The position numbers and the translations under genes were made by a program. The notes beneath the pieces are model-generated. The model saw nothing but the letters and a program-made list of their open reading frames with translations. It was not told the DNA's origin and ran no database searches. Positions 16,149 through 24,958 of a stretch of 64,000 bases of DNA are shown in pieces (the first letter of the stretch is position 1; each line of letters opens with the position of its first letter). Source of the stretch: Ruminococcaceae bacterium R-25 (lineage in GTDB: Bacteria; Bacillota; Clostridia; Saccharofermentanales; Saccharofermentanaceae); the NCBI GenBank assembly GCA_003149065.1, contig QGFZ01000001.1, forward strand, positions 186,001 to 250,000, read 5' to 3'.

Positions 16149-18641
16149 ATGTATGAATTTCTAAGCTTTGAAGAAAGCCTTGAGCGGAAGAAGATCCGCG
16201 GGCGCGTATTGAGTACGCTCGAATTTACGAAGATCAGGGACAGTGTCAGCTCCAAGGCGAGAACTGTCCGCGGCAGGGAACTTATTGATGATATGGTCCC
16301 TGTTTGTGATGCTGATTATGCGGAATCTGAGCTTTCTGCTTCCGCACAGGCGATGGATCACATCCTGAGATTCGGCATGCTTCCTTTGGGCGGCATGAGA
16401 GACTTAAGAGAAGCTGTAACTTATGCAAAAGCTGGCGGTACTTTATCCTGCGGCCAGCTTTTGGAAACTGCTTCGTTCCTCAGGTCATCGGAAGAACTGA
16501 AGAAAACAATCGCAAAGGCAAGGTCTGCCGGTGCTCCGTTTGTCGATGAGACTGAGCCCGATATCTGTTCTTATATTGACGGTCTTGAGACATGTGAAGA
16601 ACTCCTTGAAAAGATCACGAATTCGATCCTGGGACAGGATGAGGTTTCCGACAGGGCAAGTAAAGATCTGTCATCGATCAGAAGAGAGCGCAAGAATATC
16701 GCGGGCGGGATCAGATCGCTCCTTGACCGTGTCATCCAGAATCACGCTGACATGCTCCAGGAAAGCATTGTAACGCTCCGTGAGGGAAGGTACTGTATTC
16801 CTGTAAAAGCCGATTTTAACGGCAGGATAGAAGGCATCGTGCACGGCGCATCTTCGTCCGGTCAGACGCTTTTTATTGAGCCTATGAGCGTTGTTGAAGC
16901 CAACAACAAGATAGCTGAATTGAATTTTGCCGAGCAGGCAGAGATACAGAGGATCTTAAAGAAGTTTTCCGGTGAAGTGGTATCTATCGCACCGCTTCTC
17001 GAAAACAATGCCGCTATTGCAGCACGCTTAGACTATATTTTCGCTAAGGCCGAATACGGCGTGGAGAATAATTCATTCTGCCCGAAGCTTAATACAGAAG
17101 GCAGGATCGATCTTAAGGGCGCAAGACACCCGTTGATCCCTAAAGAAAGCGTAGTTCCTGTTGATATCAAGGTCGGCGACAGCTATGACTCTCTTATCGT
17201 CACAGGTCCTAATACGGGCGGTAAGACGGTATCTCTTAAGACGTGCGGACTTTTAGTCTTAATGACGATGGCAGGACTTCCGATCCCTGCTGAAAGCGGA
17301 TCTGAAGTTTGCGTTTTCGACAGGGTCCTTGCAGATATCGGCGATGAGCAGAGCATTGAAGAGAGCTTATCAACATTCTCGTCGCACATGTCCAACATTG
17401 TATTTATCCTAAAGAACATCAGGGGAAGATCTCTGGTGCTCTTGGACGAGCTCGGTTCAGGAACAGATCCTACTGAAGGTGCAGCGCTCGCTATATCGAT
17501 AATTGAAGAGCTTCGAAAGAAGAACTGCATCGTTATGTCCACGACGCACTATAGAGAGCTTAAGAGCTATGCTGAGACCACGGAAGGTGTAATGAATGCT
17601 TCATGTGAGTTCGACACGGAAACTCTGGCTCCGACATATAAGCTCATTACGGGAAGACCCGGTTCTTCGAATGCTTTCGTGATCTCCAGTAAGTTAGGGC
17701 TCGCAAGACATATCCTGGACAACGCCAGATCCAGAATGTCCACTGACGAATTAAGATACGAAGAACTTCTCGCAAAAGCTGAAGAAGAGACAAAGAGAGC
17801 ACAGACTCTGGCTGAAGAAAATAACAGGCTCAATGTAGAGCTCAAGGCTGAAAAAGCGCGTCTTGAGGATGAGAACGCTAAGCTGAAGCAGTCTAAGACA
17901 AAGATCTTAAATGATATGAGAGCCGAGCAGAAGAGGCTTTTGCAGGAGCAGGAAAGAGAGATCGGCGAAGAGCTCCGCGAATTAAGAAAACGCTCCAAGG
18001 ATATGGACAGGGCTGAGCGCGAGAAAGAATTGGATAAGATCAGGAGAAAGCTCAGAGCAGGCGTTCAGGATCTTGAGACGGAAGATGACGAAGCTGTAGA
18101 GACAGTTGCCTTAAGCGGCGAGCCTGTTAAGGAAGTCATCGAAGGCGAATGCTACTATGTTCCTTCTTTGGGACAGACGGGTGTTGCACAGTCAGGCCTT
18201 TCTAAGAGCGGCACGGTTAATATCCTTTGCGGCAGCATGAAGATAGCTGTTAAAAAGAACCAGCTCATGATGCCTACAAAGGCTCAAAGGGATGAATTCT
18301 TAAGAGGAAAGACAAAGATCTCCCAGAAGGCCCAGGCGTTTAAGACAAAGAGCAGTTCTGAAGATATGGGCAAGGTAAGATTTAATGCCGCTTCTTCAAC
18401 AAGAGCTGAACTGATGCTGATAGGCATGACGACGGCAGAAGCGGAATCAAGGCTTTCCAAGTACCTTGAAGACTGCGTTCTGGCAGGAATAAAGGAAGCC
18501 AGGATAGTACACGGTAAAGGTACCGGTGCTTTGAGAGCCTGCGTGCAGGATATGCTGATAAAAGATGACCGTGTGGATTCTTTCAGAGCCGGTGAGCAGG
18601 GCGAGGGAGATGCAGGAGTTACTATAATCAAGTTCAGATAA
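16149..18641 (+). CDS. mutS2: endonuclease MutS2 / ribosome-splitting ATPase (RqcU)
   Basis: An 830-residue MutS2. The ATPase domain near residue 355 has Walker A GPNTGGKTVSLKT and Walker B LLDELGSGTDPTEGAAL. A long charged coiled coil follows (about 520-640), and the C-terminal Smr domain carries LIGMTTAEAE and IVHGKGTGALR. MutS2 suppresses homologous recombination and, in Bacillus, splits collided ribosomes for quality control. A TTG at 16143 would add two residues, but GGGGA (16135-16139) is better spaced for the ATG at 16149. It follows pfkA by 29 bases with no terminator between. Confidence 0.96.
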   Translation: MYEFLSFEESLERKKIRGRVLSTLEFTKIRDSVSSKARTVRGRELIDDMVPVCDADYAESELSASAQAMDHILRFGMLPLGGMRDLREAVTYAKAGGTLSCGQLLETASFLRSSEELKKTIAKARSAGAPFVDETEPDICSYIDGLETCEELLEKITNSILGQDEVSDRASKDLSSIRRERKNIAGGIRSLLDRVIQNHADMLQESIVTLREGRYCIPVKADFNGRIEGIVHGASSSGQTLFIEPMSVVEANNKIAELNFAEQAEIQRILKKFSGEVVSIAPLLENNAAIAARLDYIFAKAEYGVENNSFCPKLNTEGRIDLKGARHPLIPKESVVPVDIKVGDSYDSLIVTGPNTGGKTVSLKTCGLLVLMTMAGLPIPAESGSEVCVFDRVLADIGDEQSIEESLSTFSSHMSNIVFILKNIRGRSLVLLDELGSGTDPTEGAALAISIIEELRKKNCIVMSTTHYRELKSYAETTEGVMNASCEFDTETLAPTYKLITGRPGSSNAFVISSKLGLARHILDNARSRMSTDELRYEELLAKAEEETKRAQTLAEENNRLNVELKAEKARLEDENAKLKQSKTKILNDMRAEQKRLLQEQEREIGEELRELRKRSKDMDRAEREKELDKIRRKLRAGVQDLETEDDEAVETVALSGEPVKEVIEGECYYVPSLGQTGVAQSGLSKSGTVNILCGSMKIAVKKNQLMMPTKAQRDEFLRGKTKISQKAQAFKTKSSSEDMGKVRFNAASSTRAELMLIGMTTAEAESRLSKYLEDCVLAGIKEARIVHGKGTGALRACVQDMLIKDDRVDSFRAGEQGEGDAGVTIIKFR

Positions 18642-18654
18642 GGGGAATATGAGA

Positions 18655-19593
18655 ATGGCAGAAAATAATGTAAACCAGCAGCAGATGCCTGTAGAGACTG
18701 TTCAGCAGGTACCGGCAGAAAATGTACAGGCTGCAAAGCCTAAGAAGAAGGTAAGGGTAGGCTTTATCTTTTTATCTTTGCTGCCCGTCTATGCGATCAT
18801 AAGCATTCAGACGGTAACGCAGGTTCCGTTCCTGTTTTTCGCAATGGCCGAACTCGAAAAGACTTCAGGCACCGCGGCTGCTACGGATATGAATACTGTC
18901 TTTGACTTCTTTAACCAGAAATACGCTTTTTGGGCATATTTACTTTATTCCGTTGTCGGCATTATTGCTTTCGGACTCTGGTATTACTTCGGTTTTGTAA
19001 GGAGAGGGACCAAGGTCAGAATCAAGGAGATCATCGGATATAAATCCATATTGGCTGTTATAAGCATGGTAATCGGCCTTCAGTTCCTGATCACGGCAGG
19101 CTTTGTCATAGCAACAGAGCTTTTCCCGAACGTTATTGAGGATTATATGCAGCTCATGACTGACTCAGGCCTTGTGGATAATCAGCTTATCATGATCGTA
19201 TATGCGATCCTTATAGGACCTGTACTTGAAGAACTCTGCATAAGAGGCGTTACTTTCGGGTTCCTTGAAAAATCCAATATCAAGCCGTTCTTCATAATAC
19301 TCATCTCGGGTATTCTCTTCGGCGTAATGCATTTAAATCTCGTTCAGGGAATCTATGCTTCTGTCTTGGGATTCTTCCTGGGATACATGAGATATAAGTA
19401 CCGTTCAATCAAGATCACCATCGTGATGCATATACTCTTTAATTTTATGGGTACATACGGTGAAATGCTGATGGAGAAACTGAATCTGAGTAACGGTGCA
19501 AACCTCATTCTGGGAGGCATTTCGCTCTTCGTTCTGTTGTTTGCAGTCCTGCTCGTAAACGGAGATCCTAAAGCTTATAAACAAACCGCTTGA
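18655..19593 (+). CDS. CPBP-family intramembrane metalloprotease
   Basis: A 312-residue membrane protein with a Gln-rich N terminus and six to eight hydrophobic segments. The CPBP (Abi, Rce1-like) motifs are present: EELCIRG, matching EExxxR, at about 189-195, FGVMHLN (FxxxH) at about 222, and a later helix pair with HILFNFMG supplying the last His and Asn. Members cleave peptides or prenylated substrates in the membrane and are often linked to bacteriocin immunity or signalling. An ATG at 18649 is also in frame, but AGGGGAA is only 3 bases from it and 8 from 18655, so 18655 is chosen. It follows mutS2 by 13 bases. Confidence 0.85.
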   Translation: MAENNVNQQQMPVETVQQVPAENVQAAKPKKKVRVGFIFLSLLPVYAIISIQTVTQVPFLFFAMAELEKTSGTAAATDMNTVFDFFNQKYAFWAYLLYSVVGIIAFGLWYYFGFVRRGTKVRIKEIIGYKSILAVISMVIGLQFLITAGFVIATELFPNVIEDYMQLMTDSGLVDNQLIMIVYAILIGPVLEELCIRGVTFGFLEKSNIKPFFIILISGILFGVMHLNLVQGIYASVLGFFLGYMRYKYRSIKITIVMHILFNFMGTYGEMLMEKLNLSNGANLILGGISLFVLLFAVLLVNGDPKAYKQTA

Positions 19594-19601
19594 TTAAAAA
19601 T

Positions 19602-19614
19602 TTTTATGATAAAA
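19602..19614. promoter_or_regulatory. small palindrome before the marR-acp genes, candidate operator
   Basis: TTTTAT-G-ATAAAA is a perfect 6-base inverted repeat around one base and overlaps a -10-like TATGAT (19605-19610). It lies 36 bases ahead of a MarR-type gene and could be its own operator. AT-rich sequence makes chance palindromes common. Confidence 0.3.
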
Positions 19615-19649
19615 TAAATTTGTAATCCCATTCTGAGGAGGCCCGAGTT

Positions 19650-20165
19650 TTGCTTAACGAAGAAGAACATATGTCAGAGGCCTTGACCAGGATCTTTGAG
19701 AACGTTGTTTTAACGGAAGAGAAATCTCTCCAGGCAGGTTATTTCAAGGATCTGTCTATTGCTGAAATGCATACCCTTACCGCAATCGGTCCCTACGAAG
19801 CCCGTACGATGACAAATACCGCAGAAGATCTGGGTATTACCACGGGTACTCTTACTGTTGCGATCGACAGACTGGTTAAGAAGGGTTATGTCCACAGAGA
19901 GCGTGACAAGCGTGATAAGAGGATCGTAAGGATCAGCCTTACACATAACGGTAAACTTGCCTGCAGAATGAACAGCAAGTTCCACAGAGTATTGGCTAAA
20001 CATATTCTGGCAGGCTACGATGAAAAAGACAGAAAACACCTTTTAGATCTCGTTGACGAAGTCGACAAGTATGTTGAGCAGCAGCTCAAGCGCTATGACA
20101 GCAGCGAGAATGTCAGGGCAACTGCAAGACAGGTTGCTACAGATACAAACAAGGAGATGAAGTAA
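19650..20165 (+). CDS. MarR-family transcriptional regulator, FabT-like context
   Basis: A 171-residue winged-helix repressor. It has the MarR core: a dimerisation helix, then MTNTAEDLGITTGTLTVAIDRLVKKGYVHRERDKRDKRIVRISLT, which is the recognition helix plus the wing with its DxRD-like turn. The start is TTG at 19650, because GAGGAGG (19635-19641) sits 8 bases upstream, whereas the in-frame ATG at 19671 has no binding site. It is followed directly by an acyl carrier protein and a lipid kinase. In many Firmicutes a MarR protein (FabT) next to acyl-carrier genes controls fatty acid synthesis, so a lipid-linked role is a reasonable inference. Confidence 0.88.
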   Translation: MLNEEEHMSEALTRIFENVVLTEEKSLQAGYFKDLSIAEMHTLTAIGPYEARTMTNTAEDLGITTGTLTVAIDRLVKKGYVHRERDKRDKRIVRISLTHNGKLACRMNSKFHRVLAKHILAGYDEKDRKHLLDLVDEVDKYVEQQLKRYDSSENVRATARQVATDTNKEMK

Positions 20166-20166
20166 T

Positions 20167-20424
20167 ATGGCTGATTCTGATAACCTGAGAGCGAAAGTCA
20201 AAGAAGACGTAATTAGGATCATGGCAGAGACACTCGAGATATCTCCTGAAGAGATTACTTCGGATCTTGCTTTCAATACGGATCTGCCTTTTGATTCACT
20301 TCAGCTCTATGAGTTCGTTATTGATGTCGAGGAGACATATAATATCCGTCTTCCCGATGAGCTCCTTGACCAGGTGAAGACCGTTGACGACATGATCGAT
20401 GTCGTAATGAAACTCAAGAAATAA
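20167..20424 (+). CDS. acyl carrier protein
   Basis: An 85-residue, highly acidic four-helix protein of the acyl carrier family. The phosphopantetheine attachment Ser is in DLPFDSLQLYEFV (DSL motif), and helix III follows with NIRLPDELLDQVKTVDDMIDVVMKL. It would carry acyl chains as thioesters once loaded by a holo-ACP synthase. It starts 1 base after the MarR gene, with AAGGAG upstream. No fab synthase genes are nearby, so it may serve a side pathway or be an extra copy of the fatty acid ACP. Confidence 0.92.
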   Translation: MADSDNLRAKVKEDVIRIMAETLEISPEEITSDLAFNTDLPFDSLQLYEFVIDVEETYNIRLPDELLDQVKTVDDMIDVVMKLKK

Positions 20425-20436
20425 GTTTTGATCCTG

Positions 20437-21402
20437 ATGAAGAAACTGTTTATCGTTAACAGCAGGGCTGAATCCAGAGCTCTTGCAAGATTCAAGGCTG
20501 CATATTTTGATTATTCCGTAGGGCACGAGAATGAGACCAGTGCCGTTTTTACCGAGTTTGCAGGACATGCCGGTGAAGCGGCTAAAAATGCTGCTTCTGA
20601 AGAAGACCTTCTGGTTGTCGCATGCGGCGGCGACGGAACTATACATGAAGTCGCAAATGCTTTGGCCCAGTCCAAGACGCCTATGGCTGTAATACCTCTT
20701 GGTACCGGTAACGACTTTACGAGATCAGTAATGGACGATAACCACAGGAATAACTGTGAGACCTGCATAGGTGACTTATTCAGCGGCAGGTTTAAGGTCA
20801 AGGATACGGATCTTATCAAAGTCACGACCTTTGACAGAAAAGGCAATAAGATCGATGCCAATTCCGCGTGGTGCATCAATGTCGCTTCCATAGGATTTGA
20901 TACAGAAGTCCAGTTAAGGGCAAAGGGCAAGGTTTTGGCTCACCCGAATTCCAGCTTTATAAGGAGCACTGCCTATTCGACATCTGCAGTAGGATGCCTT
21001 TTCGGAAACAGGCATTTTGACTTTAAGTTTGAGGCCAAGAGAGCCGACGGCAAGCCTGATGTATCAACAAAATCAAAATATACGCTCATTGCTGTATGCA
21101 ATGCATCATATTACGGCGACGGCTTCTGTCCTGCGCCCAAGGCAGTTATAGATGACGGCCTTATCAACTGCTGCGCAATTGATGCGGTAAGTCTTCCCAG
21201 ATCTTTGTATCTGATCACGAAATACAAGAACGGCACGCATTTCGGCTACGATGAGATCGATAATTTTGTAACCACCAGCGTTACGGTTACGGCAACAGGC
21301 CCCAGAGATCTGAACGGAAATTACGACGGAGAGGACTTTTCGGGTCACAAGGTCACATTTGAGTGCGTACCCGGTGCGATCAGGCTCGCGATCTACGGCT
21401 AA
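20437..21402 (+). CDS. diacylglycerol kinase-like lipid kinase
   Basis: A 321-residue protein of the DAGK_cat / YegS / DgkB family. It starts MKKLFIVNS, the first beta strand of the fold, and has the nucleotide motif CGGDGTIHEVAN (GGDGT 64-68) and PLGTGNDFTRS (the GTxNDF motif). It would phosphorylate diacylglycerol or a related lipid using ATP. A TTG at 20428 is in frame, but the ATG at 20437 fits the family N terminus; no strong ribosome binding site is seen for either, so coupling to the ACP gene 12 bases upstream is likely. The pairing with a MarR regulator and ACP points to lipid recycling. Confidence 0.88.
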   Translation: MKKLFIVNSRAESRALARFKAAYFDYSVGHENETSAVFTEFAGHAGEAAKNAASEEDLLVVACGGDGTIHEVANALAQSKTPMAVIPLGTGNDFTRSVMDDNHRNNCETCIGDLFSGRFKVKDTDLIKVTTFDRKGNKIDANSAWCINVASIGFDTEVQLRAKGKVLAHPNSSFIRSTAYSTSAVGCLFGNRHFDFKFEAKRADGKPDVSTKSKYTLIAVCNASYYGDGFCPAPKAVIDDGLINCCAIDAVSLPRSLYLITKYKNGTHFGYDEIDNFVTTSVTVTATGPRDLNGNYDGEDFSGHKVTFECVPGAIRLAIYG

Positions 21403-21475
21403 GAGATTTTACGGCAAAACTTCAGCAATTGCTGTTTTCGACATATTATTTCCTTTATATTACAAGTTATTTGTT

Positions 21476-21503
21476 TTGTTATGACGAGCTTCTTTGTTAT
21501 AAT
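21476..21503 (+). promoter_or_regulatory. promoter directly abutting the ynbB-type gene
   Basis: TTGTTA (21476-21481), 16 bases, TATAAT (21498-21503). The likely start point near 21510 is only about 2 bases before the ATG at 21512 and no ribosome binding site is present, suggesting a leaderless mRNA. An 11-base repeat TTACAAGTTAT occurs on both sides (21460-21470 and 21503-21513). Confidence 0.5.
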
Positions 21504-21511
21504 TACAAGTT

Positions 21512-22786
21512 ATGGAAAGCTTAATTAGGGACAGTATCGAAAACTACAGAAAATACGGCGTAAGCGACAGGGCAATCGAGGCCGCTGTTAAGGCTGAAGA
21601 GGCGCTCGCAGGCGTTTATGCGCGCATTGACGACATCGTTACATTTAACGAACTCAAGGTTTTAGATGCCTTCAGATCCGAAAAATTCTCAGACACTCAC
21701 ATGTGCCTTACATCCGGCTACGGCTACGATGACGTAGGCAGAGAAAAGATCGAGAATATCTTTGCCAAGGTATTTAAGGCACAGAAGGCTTATGTCAGAT
21801 GGCAGATAAGCACAGGTTCTCAGGCTATCTCGGCAATGCTCTACGGCGCACTAAGACCCGGAGACATCATGCTGTCAGTAACGGGCAGGCCTTACGATAC
21901 ACTTATGGCCACGATCGGTCTTTCTTCAGAGAACAATGACATGTCACTTATGTCTTACGGCATCTCATATGAGGAAGTTGAACTCAAAGCTGACGGCACT
22001 CCTGACCTTGATGCCATCAAGGCAGCAATAAAGCCTGCCACAAAGATGGTATTCATCCAGAAGTCCAGAGGATATACGGGAAGAAGAGCCCTTCTTTCAG
22101 ATGATATCGAAAAGATCGCATCTCTCGTACATTCGGTCAGGAAAGACATTATCGTTGCAGTAGATAACTGCTATGGCGAATTTACTGAAAAAAGAGAGCC
22201 TTTGGAATGCGGAGCTGACGTTATCGCAGGTTCTCTTATAAAAAATCCCGGCGGCGGAATCGCCAGGACCGGCGGATATATTGCAGGCAGGGAAGACCTT
22301 GTCGAGAATGCCGCAAGACATCTTACTACGCCCGGTTTAGGCAGTGAAGTCGGTCCTACATTAGGTGCCAATGCCATGATCGCCAGAGGCCTTTTTACAG
22401 CACCCCAGTGCGTCGGAGAGTGCCTTAAGGGTGCAGTATTTGCAGCAGAGATCCTGGGCAAAGAAGGCTACAAGACGAGCCCTGCTTCTGATGAAGTAAG
22501 GGGAGATATCGTCCAGACAATAGAATTCGGCGATCCTGACAAGATGAGCAAGTTCTGTGCTGCGATACAGTCCTGCTCACCTGTCGATTCTTTTGTTACT
22601 CCTGTCCCGTGGGATATGCCGGGTTACGATGACCAGGTAATTATGGCAGCGGGAGCATTTGTCCAGGGAGCAACGACGGAACTCTCATGTGACGGACCCA
22701 TGAAACCTCCTTTTATTGCATATATGCAGGGAAGCCTCGCTAAAGAGCAGGCAAAGCTCGCATGCATGCTCGCTGTTGAGGGTTAA
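21512..22786 (+). CDS. YnbB-type PLP enzyme (Met gamma-lyase / aluminium resistance family)
   Basis: A 424-residue PLP-dependent fold-type I enzyme of the family called aluminium resistance protein or methionine gamma-lyase family (Met_gamma_lyase). The PLP lysine is in AGSLIKNPGGGIARTGGYIAGR; the phosphate-binding turn is STGSQAISAML; the tail GAFVQGATTELSCDGPMKPPF is characteristic. The true reaction in this family is not well established; C-S lyase activity is the usual inference. No Shine-Dalgarno is visible before the ATG and a TATAAT sits 8 bases upstream. In Clostridia this gene often stands next to an HlyD-like protein and yggS-sepF, as here. Confidence 0.88.
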   Translation: MESLIRDSIENYRKYGVSDRAIEAAVKAEEALAGVYARIDDIVTFNELKVLDAFRSEKFSDTHMCLTSGYGYDDVGREKIENIFAKVFKAQKAYVRWQISTGSQAISAMLYGALRPGDIMLSVTGRPYDTLMATIGLSSENNDMSLMSYGISYEEVELKADGTPDLDAIKAAIKPATKMVFIQKSRGYTGRRALLSDDIEKIASLVHSVRKDIIVAVDNCYGEFTEKREPLECGADVIAGSLIKNPGGGIARTGGYIAGREDLVENAARHLTTPGLGSEVGPTLGANAMIARGLFTAPQCVGECLKGAVFAAEILGKEGYKTSPASDEVRGDIVQTIEFGDPDKMSKFCAAIQSCSPVDSFVTPVPWDMPGYDDQVIMAAGAFVQGATTELSCDGPMKPPFIAYMQGSLAKEQAKLACMLAVEG

Positions 22787-22791
22787 GGAAT

Positions 22792-24957
22792 ATGGCAGAC
22801 GGAAAGCAGTGGTACAACAGCTCCGGCAATGAGCCCGCTAAGAGAAAAGTCAGCGGCAATCCATCCATGCATGGAAAACCCGTCGCAGGAAGGCCTCAAA
22901 ACGGCAGACCTCAGGGAGCAAGACCTCAGTCAGGTAAGCCTCAGGCCGGAATACCTCAAGGAAAGCAGGTTCAAGATCAAGGAGCTAATAAGCCCGGTTC
23001 CGGTTCTTCAAGAGTTAAAGTTAAGCGCCCTAACGGCATGCCGGCACAGACAGGCAGAGTTCACGCGCAGGCTAAAAGGCCCCAGAATATCCAGGGAAGA
23101 AATGCAACATCTGAAAACAGCATAATCCCTAAGATGGATATTAATGGTAAGCCCACTACTCCATCTTCAAAGCCCCAAGCAAATACTTCTCCCAAGAGCC
23201 CCATGACAGCCCGGGAAAGAGCCAGGGCAAAGGAACAACAGAAGATCCTGGCTGCGCAGAAGCGCAAAGAGGAATTAAGAAACAGGGAAGCTGCAAAGAT
23301 CGCGAACAGCGAATTCAAGCGCAAGAATCCTTCACAGAAGAGTGCGGAGAGCCGTGCCATCAGGAATGGCATTTTAGGAGCCGTAGTAGTGGCTTCTGCG
23401 CTTTTCGTGCTCGTATTCGTAGTTCATCACTTATATGACTACATCGCAGAGAAACCTAATTTCTCGTTCGTTACGGTAGGCAGCGTTGAACATACCATCG
23501 GCGCCAAGGCATTGATCGTAAGAGACGAGGATACGATCGCGAGCGAAAATGCCGGCGAACTCGTAACACAGATCACAGAAGGTTCCAGAGTCGCAAAGGG
23601 ACAGAACCTGGCGATCGTCGTTCCCGAAGACATGAAGTCTGTGGTACAGGACTTGAGAAACGTCCAGTCACAGATATCAGACGTGCAGCAGGAACTTATC
23701 CTCTCGGGCGGTTCTGCCGAAGCTGACGTAATCTACAGAAACTATAACAAGAAGCTGTCTTCTATCCTGGACTCTGTCAGATTCGATGCTATGGGCGGCA
23801 ACTTAACCACACTGTCATCTTACAGCTCATCCGTCAACGTTATCCTCGATGAGAGAGACGATGAGATGAGTAAGATCGATTTTAATGACGAGAGGATCTC
23901 GGTCTTAAGAAGCGATGAAGGTGTTTACGAAGCACAGGTTGAAAAATATGCGACCCAAGTAACAGCACACAGACCCGGAATCGTTTCATTCAGACTTGAC
24001 GGCAAGGAGCAGAACTTAAATTACAAGGAATTCCTCTTGATGCCCGTAAATGATATCAAGGGCTATATCAATAATTCAGTAGGTGCGATCTCATCTGACC
24101 TTTCTGTAGAAGAAGGAGACCCTGTTGTAAGGATCGCCCAGAATGAGAGCCAGTATCTTGCTGTATATCTTTCTTCAAATGATGCGACGCTGTCAGACTT
24201 CGCCGTAGGAACTCTGCACGATATCAATATCCGTACCGAAGGTGTCGCCATCGATAACTGCAAGGTCGTACGCTGCGAGAATGACCAGTCAGGCATGCTC
24301 ATTACTTTCGAGACATCCAGATGCGTTGAAGCGCTCTTAGACCTTAGAACGGTTGATATCGAGATCGTTATTACCGAATCTGACGGCATGAGAGTTTCCG
24401 TATCGAGCCTTGTAAACGAAACATATGCGCCTAAGGGCGATCCCTGCTTCTGCGTTTATATCGCTCCTAATGCAAATGCGAGCCTTGATACATTCGGCGA
24501 CGAAGCTTTGTTTAACGTTACCATTCTTCCTAATGCAAAGACTGATGAGGCAGGTAATGCTGTTGAACAGCAGAATACTTCCGTCGGAGGCTGTAAGGTC
24601 GTTTATAAGGAAGTGCTTGCTGACGGTGGCATGATCGTCGCATTCTCAACACCTAACGATTACTCCAACTTAAAGAAGCTTGATAAGCTCTATACTGAAG
24701 GCTACAGGGCATCCTTCGTTGACACAGCGACAGGACTCGGCATGATGTGCGAAAAGATTACAGTATCTGATTTCTCGGGTATGGCTTCCGTATACGTTAA
24801 CAGCCAGGGCTTCGTATCTGAAGTAAGGATCATCCTGCTCGATAATGACAGAGAGTTTGCGATCATCCAGCGTGCAGGCAAGTCTTCTGTTCCGAATCTT
24901 AATACTGTATATATTACAAATCCTAAGACTGTTAAGCCCGGAGATAAGGTCGACTGA
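22792..24957 (+). CDS. HlyD-like membrane-anchored adaptor with repetitive N terminus
   Basis: A 721-residue protein. The first ~190 residues are cytoplasmic, basic and low-complexity, with five RPQ-type repeats (AGRPQ, NGRPQ, GARPQ, SGKPQ, AGIPQ; about 32-56) and a charged helix near 140-175. One transmembrane helix (about 194-215) leads to a large extracytoplasmic part that begins with the lipoyl-like half motif AKALIVRDEDTIASENAGELVTQITEGSRVAKGQNLAIV seen in HlyD/biotinyl-lipoyl hairpin adaptors. No ABC transporter is encoded next to it. The neighbours yggS and sepF point to a role at the cell envelope or division site. It starts 6 bases after the PLP enzyme gene and ends 1 base before yggS. 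Confidence 0.75.
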   Translation: MADGKQWYNSSGNEPAKRKVSGNPSMHGKPVAGRPQNGRPQGARPQSGKPQAGIPQGKQVQDQGANKPGSGSSRVKVKRPNGMPAQTGRVHAQAKRPQNIQGRNATSENSIIPKMDINGKPTTPSSKPQANTSPKSPMTARERARAKEQQKILAAQKRKEELRNREAAKIANSEFKRKNPSQKSAESRAIRNGILGAVVVASALFVLVFVVHHLYDYIAEKPNFSFVTVGSVEHTIGAKALIVRDEDTIASENAGELVTQITEGSRVAKGQNLAIVVPEDMKSVVQDLRNVQSQISDVQQELILSGGSAEADVIYRNYNKKLSSILDSVRFDAMGGNLTTLSSYSSSVNVILDERDDEMSKIDFNDERISVLRSDEGVYEAQVEKYATQVTAHRPGIVSFRLDGKEQNLNYKEFLLMPVNDIKGYINNSVGAISSDLSVEEGDPVVRIAQNESQYLAVYLSSNDATLSDFAVGTLHDINIRTEGVAIDNCKVVRCENDQSGMLITFETSRCVEALLDLRTVDIEIVITESDGMRVSVSSLVNETYAPKGDPCFCVYIAPNANASLDTFGDEALFNVTILPNAKTDEAGNAVEQQNTSVGGCKVVYKEVLADGGMIVAFSTPNDYSNLKKLDKLYTEGYRASFVDTATGLGMMCEKITVSDFSGMASVYVNSQGFVSEVRIILLDNDREFAIIQRAGKSSVPNLNTVYITNPKTVKPGDKVD

Positions 24958-24958
24958 T

